NCBI GenBank assembly: GCA_913775975.1
Contig: CAJYLQ010000044.1
Location: 1-64,000 of the forward strand
DNA from: an uncultured Sphingomonas sp.
GTDB taxonomy: Bacteria; Pseudomonadota; Alphaproteobacteria; Sphingomonadales; Sphingomonadaceae
DNA length: 64,000 bases
Direction of reading: 5' to 3'
A program made the position numbers and the translations under genes. The notes below the pieces were generated by a model. It was not told the origin of the DNA, made no database searches, and saw only the letters and a list, made by a program, of their open reading frames with translations. The first letter of the stretch is position 1. Each line of letters begins with the position of its first letter. Positions 25,134 to 34,700 of the stretch are shown here, piece by piece.

Positions 25134-26975
25134 ATGAGCCTCCGCAACGTGGCGATCATCGCGCACGTCGACCACGGCAAGACCACGCTCGTCGACCAGC
25201 TCTTCCGCCAGTCCGGCACCTTCCGCGACAACCAGCGCGTCGAAGAGCGGGCGATGGATTCGAACGACCTCGAAAAGGAGCGCGGGATCACGATTCTCGC
25301 CAAGCCGACGTCGGTCGAATGGGCGCCTCCGGGCGGCGGCGAGCCGGTGCGGATCAACATCGTCGACACCCCCGGCCACGCCGACTTCGGTGGCGAGGTG
25401 GAGCGCATCCTGTCGATGGTCGACGGCGTCGTCCTCTTGGTCGACTCGTCCGAAGGCGCGATGCCGCAGACGAAGTTCGTCACCGGCAAGGCGCTGGCGC
25501 TGGGCCTGAAGCCGATCGTCGTGGTCAACAAGGTCGACCGCAGCGACGCGCGCATCCAGGAAGTGCTGGACGAGGTGTTCGACCTGTTCGTCTCGCTCGA
25601 CGCGAATGACGAGCAGCTGGACTTCCCGGTCCTCTACGCATCGGGCCGCAACGGCTATGCCTCGACCGACATGGACGCGCGCGAAGGCACGCTGATTCCG
25701 ATGTTCGAGACGATCGTGAACCACGTCCCCGCGCCCAAGGTCGATGTCGACGCGCCGTTCAGCTTCCTCGTGACGCTGCTCGACCGCGACAACTTCCTCG
25801 GCCGCATCCTGACGGGCCGCGTCAACACCGGCACGCTGAAGCTGAACCAGCCGATCCACGCGCTGGACGGCGACGGCAACGTGATCGAAACCGGCCGCGC
25901 GTCGAAGATCCTGTCGTTCCGCGGCCTCGACCGCGTGCCGGTCGAAGAGGCGCAGGCGGGCGACATCATCAGCCTCGCCGGCCTCGCCGTCGCGACCGTC
26001 GCGAACACGATCGCCGACACCAGCGTCATGGAGGCGATCAAGGCGCAGCCGATCGATCCGCCGACGCTGTCGATGCGCTTCGCCGTCAACGATTCGCCGA
26101 TGGCGGGCCGTGAGGGCAGCAAGGTCACCAGCCGCATGATCCGCGACCGCCTGATGCGTGAGGCGGAATCGAACGTCGCGATCAAGGTCACCGAATCGGA
26201 GGACCGCGACAGCTTCGAGGTCGCCGGTCGCGGCGAGCTTCAGCTGGGCGTGCTGATCGAAACGATGCGCCGCGAGGGCTTCGAACTCGGCATCAGCCGC
26301 CCGCGCGTGCTGTTCGGCGAGGACGAGGCCGGCAAGAAGACGGAGCCGTACGAAACCGTCGTGATCGACGTGGACGACGAATTCTCCGGCACGGTCGTCG
26401 ACAAGATGAACCAGCGCAAGGCGGAGATGACGGACATGCGCCCGTCGGGTGGCGGCAAGACGCGCATCACCTTCTCCGCGCCCTCGCGCGGGCTGATCGG
26501 CTATCACGGCGAATTCCTGTCCGACACGCGCGGCACGGGCATCATGAATCGCCTGTTCGAGAAGTACGGCCCCCACAAGGGCGCGATCGAGGGCCGCAAG
26601 AACGGCGTCCTCATCTCGAACGGCGCCGGCGAGGCGCAGGGCTATGCGCTCGGTCCGCTCGAAGAGCGCGGCATCCTGTTCGTCGGCCATGGCGAAGCCC
26701 TGTACGAGGGCATGATCATCGGCGAGAACGCCAAGACGGATGACCTTGAGGTCAATCCGATGAAGGCGAAGCAGCTGACGAACTTCCGCGCCTCGGGCGG
26801 CAAGGACGACGCGATCCGTCTGACCCCGCCGAAGAAGATGACGCTGGAACAGGCCATCGCGTACATCGACGACGACGAGATGGTGGAGGTGACGCCCAAG
26901 TCGATCCGCCTCCGCAAGCGCCACCTCGACCCGCACGAGCGCAAGCGCGCCAGCCGCGCCAAGCAGGCGGCCTGA
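25134..26975 (+). CDS. typA: Translational GTPase TypA/BipA
   Basis: TypA is a ribosome-associated GTPase important for 50S assembly and growth under stress or cold. The 613-residue protein has all GTP-binding motifs: AHVDHGKTTL (G1), GITI (G2), DTPGHADF (G3), NKVD (G4) and the ASGRNG region (G5). EF-G-like domains follow (VAGRGELQLGVLIETMRREGFEL) and the TypA-specific C-terminal KYGPHKGAIEGRKNG...SNGAGEAQGYALGPLEERG. The ATG at 25134 has AGGA upstream. It is monocistronic with a strong terminator. Confidence 0.97.
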   Translation: MSLRNVAIIAHVDHGKTTLVDQLFRQSGTFRDNQRVEERAMDSNDLEKERGITILAKPTSVEWAPPGGGEPVRINIVDTPGHADFGGEVERILSMVDGVVLLVDSSEGAMPQTKFVTGKALALGLKPIVVVNKVDRSDARIQEVLDEVFDLFVSLDANDEQLDFPVLYASGRNGYASTDMDAREGTLIPMFETIVNHVPAPKVDVDAPFSFLVTLLDRDNFLGRILTGRVNTGTLKLNQPIHALDGDGNVIETGRASKILSFRGLDRVPVEEAQAGDIISLAGLAVATVANTIADTSVMEAIKAQPIDPPTLSMRFAVNDSPMAGREGSKVTSRMIRDRLMREAESNVAIKVTESEDRDSFEVAGRGELQLGVLIETMRREGFELGISRPRVLFGEDEAGKKTEPYETVVIDVDDEFSGTVVDKMNQRKAEMTDMRPSGGGKTRITFSAPSRGLIGYHGEFLSDTRGTGIMNRLFEKYGPHKGAIEGRKNGVLISNGAGEAQGYALGPLEERGILFVGHGEALYEGMIIGENAKTDDLEVNPMKAKQLTNFRASGGKDDAIRLTPPKKMTLEQAIAYIDDDEMVEVTPKSIRLRKRHLDPHERKRASRAKQAA

Positions 26976-26986
26976 CACGGAACAAG

Positions 26987-27013
26987 GGGCCGGCGGAAAC
27001 GCCGGCCCTTTTT
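26987..27013 (+). terminator. Rho-independent terminator of typA
   Basis: A perfect nine-base stem (GGGCCGGCG with CGCCGGCCC) on a GAAA tetraloop, followed by five T, starting 12 bases after the stop codon. Confidence 0.92.
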
Positions 27014-27061
27014 GTTTGTGCGGCATGACGGCGCGCAGCCCAATGGGATAGCCTTGGGCCA

Positions 27062-27817
27062 ATGCGAATCGCCACGGTGCAATGCCCCGTCATTCCGGAC
27101 GATGCCGGAGCCGTTCGCGCGTTCGTCATCGACCACCTGCGCTGGGCGGATCGCGCCGCGATCGACCTCCTGCTTCTGCCGGAAGCCTTTCTGCTCGGCC
27201 ACGCCTATGATCCCGACACGATCCGGAAACGGGCCATGGCGACGACCCGTCACGCCTTGGCGGACCTGTGCCGATCGATCGCCGATGCCTCGGCCACGCT
27301 GGTGATCGGCGCGTTCGAGCAACAGGGCGTGGACATATATAATACCGCCATCGTCGTGGACCGCGGGCATGTCGTCGGCCGCTATGCGAAGGCACATCCG
27401 AACGAACCGGGCGTGACGGCGGGAGTGTCATTCCCCACCTTCGTCCAATCGGACGTCCGGTACGGGATGAACATCTGCAACGACGCAAACCACCCCGATA
27501 TCGCGCAGCGGATCGCCCGCCAGGGGGCCCACCTCATCCTCTACCCGCTGAACAACCTGCTGCCCCCCGAAACCGCCGATCGCTGGCGGGAGAAAAGCAT
27601 CGCGAACCTCGTCGCCCGTGCCCGCGAAACGGGCTGCTGGGTCGCCTCGGCAGACGTGACCGGCCGGCATGGCGGGCTGGTCAGCCACGGCTGCTCGGCG
27701 ATCATCGCCCCCGACGGACAGATCGTCGCCCGCATACCGGAATACACGGTCGGCCCGGCGGTCTACGAGATCCCGTCCCTACATCGCTCCACGCCAGCGC
27801 CTATCTTCGCGCGATAG
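27062..27817 (+). CDS. Carbon-nitrogen hydrolase (nitrilase superfamily)
   Basis: A 251-residue cytoplasmic amidase of the nitrilase superfamily. The catalytic triad is in place: Glu41 in LLLLPEAFL, Lys110 in GRYAKAHPN and Cys139 in GMNICNDANHP. The fold boundaries (MRIATVQCPV at the start, NLVARARETGCWVASADVTGR and GCSAIIAPDGQIVARIPEY near the end) match the family. Substrates in the family range from omega-amides to ureido compounds, and none can be picked here. The 3' end overlaps the convergent EVE gene by 17 bases. Confidence 0.88.
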   Translation: MRIATVQCPVIPDDAGAVRAFVIDHLRWADRAAIDLLLLPEAFLLGHAYDPDTIRKRAMATTRHALADLCRSIADASATLVIGAFEQQGVDIYNTAIVVDRGHVVGRYAKAHPNEPGVTAGVSFPTFVQSDVRYGMNICNDANHPDIAQRIARQGAHLILYPLNNLLPPETADRWREKSIANLVARARETGCWVASADVTGRHGGLVSHGCSAIIAPDGQIVARIPEYTVGPAVYEIPSLHRSTPAPIFAR

Positions 27818-28199
27818 CGACAATCGCGTCCCACTCCGCCGCCGTCACCGGCGACACCGACAGGCGCGATTGTCGCAGCATCGCCATGTCCTTCAGCGCG
27901 GGCGTCGCCTTCATCGCCGCCAGCGTCACGGGTGCGGCCAACGGCTCGGCCGGTTCCAGCCGGACGGACACCCAGCCCTCCTCGCCGTCCGGCCGCGCGG
28001 CGCGGGCGACGCGGGCGATGCCGACCGCCGCCTTGTCGGCGCCGCTGTGATAGACCAGCACCGGATCGCCCGCCGCCATCGCGCGCAGATGCTTCGCGGC
28101 GGCATGGTTGCGCACCCCGTCCCACTCGGTGCCGCCGTCGCGGACCAGATCGTCCCAGCCATAGCTTTCGCGCTCCGTCTTCACCAACCAGCGGCCCAT
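27801..28199 (-). CDS. EVE-domain protein
   Basis: A 132-residue single-domain protein of the EVE (PUA-like) family. It opens with MGRWLVKTERESYGWDDL and carries WDGVRNHAAAKHLRAMAAGDPVLVYHSGADKAAVGIARV, the typical core. EVE domains recognise modified cytosine or related bases in nucleic acids; isolated bacterial ones like this are usually housekeeping genes without a known role. I place the start at the ATG at 28199, eight residues inside the open frame. It overlaps the convergent hydrolase gene by 17 bases. Confidence 0.87.
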   Translation of the reverse strand: MGRWLVKTERESYGWDDLVRDGGTEWDGVRNHAAAKHLRAMAAGDPVLVYHSGADKAAVGIARVARAARPDGEEGWVSVRLEPAEPLAAPVTLAAMKATPALKDMAMLRQSRLSVSPVTAAEWDAIVAIARR

Positions 28200-28322
28200 G
28201 GCTGAACCTCCTCTAAATGGCACATTCCGCGTCCGTTCAGCGCGCCCGCGCTAATTCCCGAAACACGGTCGCACCGTCATGCGTTTTCCCGGCGGACCGG
28301 CGTATCATGTAGGAGGTTCGAG

Positions 28323-28682
28323 ATGAACGGTTTGATGAAAAAGGCGGGGCTGGGGATCGCGCTGGCCGCGACCGCGCTGACCGCGGCGGCACCGGCGGAC
28401 GCGCAGCGCTGGGGCGGCTATTACGGCCACCGGCGCGGCGGCGACGCGACGGCCAGCGCACTGCTGGGCGGCATCGTGGGTCTGGGCATCGGCGCGGCGA
28501 TCGCGTCGAGCAACCGGCCGCGCTATGTCGATCGCGGCTATTATTACGATGCGCCGCCCCCGCCGCCGCCCGTCTACCGCGAGCGGAATTACTATTACGA
28601 CACCTACCAGCCGCGTTGCTGGACCGAATATCGCTACGATCCCTATTATGGCGGGCGTGTGCCGGTGCAGATCTGCAACTGA
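28323..28682 (+). CDS. Small exported Tyr/Gly-rich protein with glycine zipper
   Basis: A 119-residue protein with a Sec signal peptide (residues 1-27, ADAQ cleavage). It then has a glycine-rich hydrophobic stretch ALLGGIVGLGIGAAIASS that could insert into a membrane, a proline run (APPPPPPPVY) and a tyrosine-rich C-terminus with two cysteines (RCWTEYRYDPYYGGRVPVQICN). Proteins of this build are common and uncharacterised in Sphingomonads. AGGAGG lies just upstream of the ATG and a strong terminator downstream. Confidence 0.8.
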   Translation: MNGLMKKAGLGIALAATALTAAAPADAQRWGGYYGHRRGGDATASALLGGIVGLGIGAAIASSNRPRYVDRGYYYDAPPPPPPVYRERNYYYDTYQPRCWTEYRYDPYYGGRVPVQICN

Positions 28683-28707
28683 TCGCTACCGGACGGTGAC
28701 GATGATG

Positions 28708-28743
28708 GCGGCGCGGGGGCCCGATCCCCGCGCCGCTTTTTTT
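28708..28743 (+). terminator. Rho-independent terminator after the Tyr/Gly-rich protein gene
   Basis: A perfect eleven-base stem (GCGGCGCGGGG with CCCCGCGCCGC, seven-base loop) followed by seven T. Confidence 0.92.
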
Positions 28744-28780
28744 GTGGCCCGCGCGCGTCGCCCGGTATAAGCGGTCGCGC

Positions 28781-29077
28781 ATGACCGATACGCCCCCCGA
28801 CCGCCTCTCGATCGACCCCGACAGCCCCTATTTCGTGCAGTCGCTGCTGGAACGCGGCGTCGGCATCCGCTTCAAGGGGCAGGAGCGTCGCGACGTCGAG
28901 GAATATTCGATTTCCGAGGGCTGGGTGCGCGTCGCGCTCGGCAAGAAGGTCGATCGCCGTGGCAAGCCGCTGACGATCAAGCTGAACGGCCCGGTCGAGG
29001 CCTGGTTCGAACGCCCCGCCGAGGGTGCCGACGCCGCCGCCGGGGAACCCGCGCAGGACGACGGCACGCAGGGCTGA
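28781..29077 (+). CDS. DUF3297 family protein
   Basis: A 98-residue cytoplasmic protein of the DUF3297 family, recognised by SIDPDSPYFVQSLLERGVGIRFKGQERRDVEEYSISEGWVRV split across residues 9-50 and by the GKPLTIKLNGPVEAWFE block. The function of the family is not known. The ATG at 28781 gives the usual short N-terminus. It lies just upstream of fghA in the same direction, 35 bases apart, and may share a transcript. Confidence 0.88.
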   Translation: MTDTPPDRLSIDPDSPYFVQSLLERGVGIRFKGQERRDVEEYSISEGWVRVALGKKVDRRGKPLTIKLNGPVEAWFERPAEGADAAAGEPAQDDGTQG

Positions 29078-29112
29078 GGCCCGCTCCCACTTCCACCCCC
29101 TTCAGGGTCGCC

Positions 29113-29961
29113 ATGCCGATGACGCTCGAAACCGTTTCGACCACGCGCGCGCATGGCGGCATCCAGGGCGTCTATCGCCACGCCTCCACCGCCACCGCGA
29201 CGCCGATGACCTTCTCCGTCTTCGTGCCCGCGCATGAGGAGGGGGAGCGGCTGCCGGTGGTCTGGTATCTTTCCGGCCTGACCTGCACGCACGCCAACGT
29301 CACCGACAAGGGTGAATATCGCGCCGCCTGCGCGCGGCATCGCGTGATCCTGGTCGCGCCCGACACCAGCCCGCGCGGCGACGGGGTGGCGGACGATCCC
29401 GCCTGGGATTTCGGGCAGGGTGCCGGCTTCTACGTCGATGCGACGCAAACCCCCTGGGCACCGCATTTCCGGATGCGGACCTATATCGAGGACGAGCTGC
29501 CCGGCCTCATTGCCGCCGCCTTCCCGATGGCGGACATGGCGCGGCAGGCGATCACCGGCCATTCGATGGGCGGCCATGGCGCGCTGACCATCGCGCTGCG
29601 CCATCCCCATCGCTTCCGCAGCTGCACCGCCTTCGCCCCCATCGTCGCGCCGACGCAGGTGCCATGGGGGCAGAAGGCGCTGCCCGGCTATCTGGGCGAC
29701 GATCGCGCCGCGTGGCGCGCGCATGACGCGGTGGCGCTGATCGAGGACGGCGCGCGCTTCCCCGAGCTGCTGGTCGATCAGGGCGATGCCGACACGTTCC
29801 TCGCCGAACAATTGCGCCCGGAACTACTGGCGGCGGCGTGCGACCGGGCGGGCATCGCGCTCACGCTGCGGATGCAGCCGGGCTACGACCACAGCTACGC
29901 CTTCATCTCGACCTTCATGGCCGATCACATCGCCTGGGCGGCGGCACGCCTTCACGCCTGA
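29113..29961 (+). CDS. fghA: S-formylglutathione hydrolase
   Basis: FghA hydrolyses S-formylglutathione to formate and glutathione in formaldehyde detoxification. The 282-residue esterase-D-type alpha/beta hydrolase has WYLSGLTCTHANVTDKGEYR near residue 54, APDTSPRG, the nucleophile motif GHSMGGHGAL (Ser151), the acid in LVDQGDADTFL and the His in PGYDHSYAFISTF. The glutathione-dependent formaldehyde dehydrogenase gene usually nearby is not in this window. An in-frame ATG at 29119 is an alternative start. Confidence 0.94.
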   Translation: MPMTLETVSTTRAHGGIQGVYRHASTATATPMTFSVFVPAHEEGERLPVVWYLSGLTCTHANVTDKGEYRAACARHRVILVAPDTSPRGDGVADDPAWDFGQGAGFYVDATQTPWAPHFRMRTYIEDELPGLIAAAFPMADMARQAITGHSMGGHGALTIALRHPHRFRSCTAFAPIVAPTQVPWGQKALPGYLGDDRAAWRAHDAVALIEDGARFPELLVDQGDADTFLAEQLRPELLAAACDRAGIALTLRMQPGYDHSYAFISTFMADHIAWAAARLHA

Positions 29962-30010
29962 GACGCCCCCCGCGCGAAACCGCGCCGCCGCCCGGGGATC
30001 GCGGGAACGG

Positions 30011-30043
30011 ACGGGCGGCGGGGCGCGACACCCCGCCGCCCGT
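30011..30043. terminator. Hairpin between convergent fghA and TonB receptor genes
   Basis: A perfect 13-base stem (ACGGGCGGCGGGG with its complement, seven-base loop). It has no T-run but sits 49 bases after fghA and 8 bases from the receptor stop, so it could end both transcripts. Confidence 0.55.
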
Positions 30044-30051
30044 CCCCGGCA

Positions 30052-32928
30052 TCAGAACTTCACCGCGATCCGCGCATAGCCGAACTGGCCCGGCATGTCG
30101 TAGGTCGTCGGATCGAAGCCGCCGCAGCTCAGGCAGTCCGGCGCACGCTTGCCCAGGATGTTGTTCACACCCAGCGTCAGCGTGGCGCGCTGTTCCATCC
30201 ACGGCAGCGTCCAGCCGATCTGCGCGTCGAGGTACAGGATCGGCTTCATCTCGTTGTTGTTGAACGCCGGCTCCGTCACCTTGCTGATGTAGCGGCCGGT
30301 GATGGAGGCCAGGAAGGTCGGGCTGGACCAGTCGATCGTCGCCACGCCCTTGTAGCGCGGATAGGCTTGGTCGCCGCGCTCCGTGCCCTGCCGCTCCAGC
30401 TTGCTGCTGCCCGTCGCGGTCGGCAGCGTCGTGGAATACTCCATCAGGAAGTTGCTGGCCCAGGTCAGGCCGAACGTCCCCGCCCCGACGCGCGGGCTGC
30501 GATAGTTCAGCGTGACGTCGACACCCCGGCTCTTCAGTGAGGCGATGTTCTGCAGCAGGCCGCGGATCTGCGTGATCTGGCCGCTGCCCGTCGCGGACCG
30601 GGTGATCGACGAACAGGCCACCGCATCGCTGTTGTTGATGCAGTTGGCCAGCAGCACGTCCGCCCCGACGGAGGCGATCGCGTCATTCACCTGGATGGTG
30701 TAATAGTCCGCCTCAAGGCTCAGCTGGCTCGCCAGCCCCGCATCGCGCGCCCAGCTGGCGCTGTACACGCCGCCCAGCACCCAGCTTTCCGACTTTTCGG
30801 GCTTCAGCGCACGGTTGCCGCCGGTCAGGATCGGCAGCTGCAGGCCGTTCTGGACATAGCCGGCGGGCACGCCCAGCGCCGCGCAGCGCGCGCGCAGCGC
30901 ATCGGTCGCGGACAGGCCGGAGCACGGATCGGTCACGCTGCCGTCGAACCGCGACGGCGTGCCGAACAGCTCGCCGATGCTGGGTGCGCGGAACCCCTGC
31001 GCCCAGGTGCCGCGCAGGCGCAGATCCTCGATCGGCTTCCAGCTCAGGCCGCCCTTCATCACCGCACGGCTGCCGCTGGTCGAATAGTCCGAATAGCGGG
31101 CGGCGAACGATCCTTCGAGCAGGCGGAAGAAGGGCACGTCCTTCAGCACCGGGATGCTCAGCTCGCCATAGACCTCGTTGACGTTGAACGAACCCGATGT
31201 CGGCTGCGCGGGAATGTCCGACCCCAGGCCCGCCGCGACGATCGCATCGGGGTTGAACGATCCCGTCTGACGACGGAACTCGTACCCGGCGGCGAGGCCC
31301 AGCGGACCGGCCGGCAGGTTCAGCACGGTGCCGGTGATGTTGAACGTCGCGTCCGTCATCGTCTGTTCGGAACGGTCACGCTGCGTGAAGGTGACGTAGT
31401 TGATCATCGCCGAGGTGATCGAACCCGCCCCGCCGAAGATGTTGAACGGCACGCACGATCCGGTGCAGTTGGCGACGGGGCCCAGCGCCTGCGCCAGGTT
31501 GGCGGCGTTGACGTTGCCATGCGCCACCTGCTTGGCGTGGTTTTCCGAATAGATGACGTTCGCATCCCAGTACCAGGTGCCCGCGCCGATCGGGATCTGC
31601 CCGTCCAGCGTCGTCGCCCAGTACATCGTGTCGACGCGCTGGCTGTAATGGCGCGGTCCGTTCTCGACGAAGCGGCGGCCGATGAAGCCGTAATTGGCGG
31701 GCGTGCCGTTGGTGCCCGCGCTCAGCGTCACGCCGAACGGGTTGAACGGGTTCGTCGCGTCGATCGAGATGGTGTCGAGCAGGTTGCCGTTGCCGGCGTC
31801 CGGGCCGACGAACAGCGGCAGCGGCGCGGCCTGATTGTCCGACGTGCGCCGGTTGTAGATCAGCCGCGTGCTGAGATGCACGTTCTCCGCCAGTTCACCG
31901 CGGAAGTTGATGAAGGCGCCGAACCGCTCCTGCGGCGTCAGCAGATAGTTGAAGGGGCGGAAGTTGAAGCGATCGGAAACCGTGAAGTCCTTGAAATCGC
32001 TGTTCGCGCCCGTCGGGTTGGTCGGATCGAAGCGCGGCCGCGTCAGCGGATTGCTCTTCAGCGTCAGGTTCATCCCCGCGCCGGTCAGCGGGTTGTTGAT
32101 GATGAACCGGCCATTCGGCGTGCCGGAGCTGCAGCTGCTGGTGCAGACGGTCTGACCCGGATTGGGGAAGCTGTAATAGGGGATGTCGCCCGCGAAGATC
32201 GGGTCCTGCTTGATATAGCTGGCGCCCGCCACGAACGAGACGCGATCATCGGCGGAACGATGGCCCCAGCTCAGCTGATAGTTCTGCGTGGTGCCGCCGC
32301 CCTGGTCGTACGCACCGACCTGCGCGGTCGCGAGGAAGCCGTTCTGCCGCTTCTTCGTGATGATGTTGACGACGCCCGCGATCGCGTCGGACCCGTAGAT
32401 GGTCGACGCGCCGTCGCGCAGCACGTCGATCCGCTCGATCATCGCGTCGGGGATCGCGTTCAGATCGACCGCGCCGGGCACGCCGCTCGCCGCGCTGCCG
32501 TTGATGAAGCGCAGGCCGTCGACCAGCACCAGCGTGCGCCGGCTGCCCAGATAGCGCAGATCGATTTCCGCCGAGCCCGCGCCCACGCCGCCGCCATCGG
32601 GCGGATTGCCGTTATTGCCCGAGCGGTTGAAGCGGGAGTTTAGGCCACCCGCCGCGCCCGGCAGCCGCTGCAGCACGTCGCCGATCGACGACAGGCCGGT
32701 TCGCGCAATATCCGCGCTGTCGATCGCGGTCAGCGGCGCGGTCTGGTCCAGCGGGTCGCGGCGGATGCGCGATCCGGTGATGACGATCGCCTCGTCCGCG
32801 GGCGCCGCCGCAGCGGTCGTCGTCGCGGGCGCCTCGGTCTGCGCATGCGCCTGGCTGGCCGCGATCAGCGCACCGATCGCCACGCCCGCCTGGCTCCATC
32901 GCCGTACGTGGCCGGTCATGTTCATCAT
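30052..32928 (-). CDS. TonB-dependent outer-membrane receptor
   Basis: A 958-residue TonB-dependent receptor. A Sec signal (WSQAGVAIGALIAASQAHAQ) precedes the plug domain: EAIVITGSRIRRDPLDQTAPLTAI, then GLSSIGDVLQRLPGAAGGLNSRFN, and LVDGLRFI and DGASTIYGSDAIAGVVNIITKK, which are classic plug motifs. The barrel ends in GYARIAVKF. The plug type (GSRI...DVLQRLPG) is that of peptide- or polyphenol-related receptors as much as sugar receptors, so the substrate is open. The start has GGGA upstream. It follows a DUF885 gene in the same direction with an 83-base gap, which suggests a linked substrate. Confidence 0.92.
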   Translation of the reverse strand: MMNMTGHVRRWSQAGVAIGALIAASQAHAQTEAPATTTAAAAPADEAIVITGSRIRRDPLDQTAPLTAIDSADIARTGLSSIGDVLQRLPGAAGGLNSRFNRSGNNGNPPDGGGVGAGSAEIDLRYLGSRRTLVLVDGLRFINGSAASGVPGAVDLNAIPDAMIERIDVLRDGASTIYGSDAIAGVVNIITKKRQNGFLATAQVGAYDQGGGTTQNYQLSWGHRSADDRVSFVAGASYIKQDPIFAGDIPYYSFPNPGQTVCTSSCSSGTPNGRFIINNPLTGAGMNLTLKSNPLTRPRFDPTNPTGANSDFKDFTVSDRFNFRPFNYLLTPQERFGAFINFRGELAENVHLSTRLIYNRRTSDNQAAPLPLFVGPDAGNGNLLDTISIDATNPFNPFGVTLSAGTNGTPANYGFIGRRFVENGPRHYSQRVDTMYWATTLDGQIPIGAGTWYWDANVIYSENHAKQVAHGNVNAANLAQALGPVANCTGSCVPFNIFGGAGSITSAMINYVTFTQRDRSEQTMTDATFNITGTVLNLPAGPLGLAAGYEFRRQTGSFNPDAIVAAGLGSDIPAQPTSGSFNVNEVYGELSIPVLKDVPFFRLLEGSFAARYSDYSTSGSRAVMKGGLSWKPIEDLRLRGTWAQGFRAPSIGELFGTPSRFDGSVTDPCSGLSATDALRARCAALGVPAGYVQNGLQLPILTGGNRALKPEKSESWVLGGVYSASWARDAGLASQLSLEADYYTIQVNDAIASVGADVLLANCINNSDAVACSSITRSATGSGQITQIRGLLQNIASLKSRGVDVTLNYRSPRVGAGTFGLTWASNFLMEYSTTLPTATGSSKLERQGTERGDQAYPRYKGVATIDWSSPTFLASITGRYISKVTEPAFNNNEMKPILYLDAQIGWTLPWMEQRATLTLGVNNILGKRAPDCLSCGGFDPTTYDMPGQFGYARIAVKF

Positions 32929-33011
32929 CTGTCGTCCCTTTTTATGGTCTTGTTGATTGCGCGTCCCTGCTGCGGTCTGCGGATGGCGGCGTCTGTCGCG
33001 CCGCTCTGGTG

Positions 33012-34700
33012 TTATGGGTTGGCGCCGGTCGCGGTGCCGCCGGGCAGCTCCGCCGCGATCAGCGCGAAGGGGATGGTGCCCGGCGTCCAGGTCAGCGCGC
33101 GGACCGTCGCCGCCACGTCGAACGGCCGCCCCGCCCGGCTCGCCCGCTCCGCCTCGCGCGCGATCAGGTCGTCCAGCTGCACCTTGCCGATGATGTAGCT
33201 GGTGCCATAGCCGGGCTGGCGCGCGTAGAGCAGCTGCTCGAACGCGACCAGCGGGCTGGCCGGGTCGGACCAGCCGCGTGGCGTCCAGCGCGCGTGGAAG
33301 CGCCCCGCCTCCGCCAGCGTCATCCGGTTCGCCTGCACATAGAGCGAGGCAAGGCCCCGCGCCGCGCGGTTGGCGAGCATGATCCACACCAGCTCGCGCG
33401 CCCGCGGCAGATCGTCGTACAGGCCCGCCTGCATCGCGATCTCCTCCATCGCGGTCGCGGTGCCCTCCGCCCGGTCCTGCCAGATGTTATAGAGCAGCGG
33501 TCCCTGCCGCACCGGGTCGGCCAGCGGATCGTGCCGCAGCCGCGCCAGCTCCATCCAGTGGAAGAAGTGGCTGTACAGCGGCAGCGGATCGACCGCGACG
33601 ACGTGCGCGAAGAAGTTGCGCTTCTCGGGCGCGGTCCAGCGGACCAGCTGCGCCGGGATCGCCGCGCGATAGGCCGCGCCCTCCGGCACGAAGCCCTTGT
33701 CGATCAGGAACGCGGCGAACCGCTCCGCCCGCGCGCGCGACAGCCGGTCGAACGTCGCCGCGTCGCGCGCTAGCTCCAGCGGCGGCAATCCCTTGTTGTG
33801 CGCCTCCTCCAGCGCCAGCCCCGCCCAGGCGCGGTCCAGCTCGCGCTGCAGCAGCAGCTCCTGCGCCGCCCAGTCATAGGGCAGCTGATAGACATTGCGC
33901 GCCGCCCAGTCATAGGCGGCGACCCCCACCCCCGACGGCCCCGTCCGGCGCGGCGCCTCCGCCTCCACCCAGCGCGCGAAATCCTCTGTCGCCTGCCGCG
34001 CCTCGCGGATCGCGGGCAGCAGCGCCTGCCCCGCGCCCGACAGGTCGATGCGGCGCAGCCCCGCCAGCGAGCGCATCATCAGCGTGCCCGCCTCCGCCTC
34101 GGCCAGCGCCTCCGCCTGCTCGTGAAAGGCGCGCGCGCCATAAGCGAACAGGTCGTGCGCGGTGCTGTCCGCCAGATTGGCGCGCGCCTGCTGCAATAGC
34201 GGCGCGACGGTGCGCAGCTGCGCCGCCAGCCGGGCCGCGTCGGCGGGCTTCAGTGGATAGTCGTACCCCCACAGGTCGATGACGGGCGCATAGGGGCCCT
34301 CATGCCCCGGCACGTCGCTCTGCTCGGCCCAGACGGTCTGGTAGAAATCGGGATCGCGCGCCCAGGGCTTCAGCGTGTCGAGCTGAAAGGCGAGGCCGTT
34401 CATCTCCGCCGCGATCAGCCGCGCGTCGATCCGCTCCGCCGCCGTCAGCGGGCCGCGCTCCGCCGCCGCGAGCCTGCTGCGCTGCACCATCAACCGGGCG
34501 CGCAGTCGTGCGATCGCCGCGGGCCGATAGTCCGGCACGCCATCGACCAAGTCGGGCGCCGCCGCCTTGCGCCAGTCGGCGAACAGCGATGCCAGCCCGG
34601 ACGCGGCGGGTGCGGAAACAGGCGCGGAATCGCGTGCTTGTACGGGCGCCGCCGACAGCAACGCGGCCACAGCAACACTGAAGATTCCCCGTCCCCGCAT
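33012..34700 (-). CDS. DUF885-family exported protein
   Basis: A 562-residue protein with a Sec signal (FSVAVAALLSAAPVQA) of the DUF885 group, long alpha-helical proteins related to metallopeptidases. Matching regions include PDYRPAAIARLRARL near residue 57, the helical RRIDLSGAGQALLPAIREARQATEDFARWV block, RAEGTATAMEEIAMQAGLY and GYGTSYIIGKVQLDDLI. I cannot find a clear HExxH motif, so catalysis is uncertain. It is upstream of a TonB receptor and likely cotranscribed; the pair could process and import a peptide-like substrate. Confidence 0.78.
   Translation of the reverse strand: MRGRGIFSVAVAALLSAAPVQARDSAPVSAPAASGLASLFADWRKAAAPDLVDGVPDYRPAAIARLRARLMVQRSRLAAAERGPLTAAERIDARLIAAEMNGLAFQLDTLKPWARDPDFYQTVWAEQSDVPGHEGPYAPVIDLWGYDYPLKPADAARLAAQLRTVAPLLQQARANLADSTAHDLFAYGARAFHEQAEALAEAEAGTLMMRSLAGLRRIDLSGAGQALLPAIREARQATEDFARWVEAEAPRRTGPSGVGVAAYDWAARNVYQLPYDWAAQELLLQRELDRAWAGLALEEAHNKGLPPLELARDAATFDRLSRARAERFAAFLIDKGFVPEGAAYRAAIPAQLVRWTAPEKRNFFAHVVAVDPLPLYSHFFHWMELARLRHDPLADPVRQGPLLYNIWQDRAEGTATAMEEIAMQAGLYDDLPRARELVWIMLANRAARGLASLYVQANRMTLAEAGRFHARWTPRGWSDPASPLVAFEQLLYARQPGYGTSYIIGKVQLDDLIAREAERASRAGRPFDVAATVRALTWTPGTIPFALIAAELPGGTATGANP

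Noticed and set aside
25098..27062. 654-residue open frame on the minus strand
   Set aside because: Exactly antisense to typA, whose motifs are certain.
27801..28199. EVE protein as part of a phage-defence system
   Set aside because: The gene is solitary with no restriction or defence genes nearby; EVE proteins of this form are common housekeeping genes.
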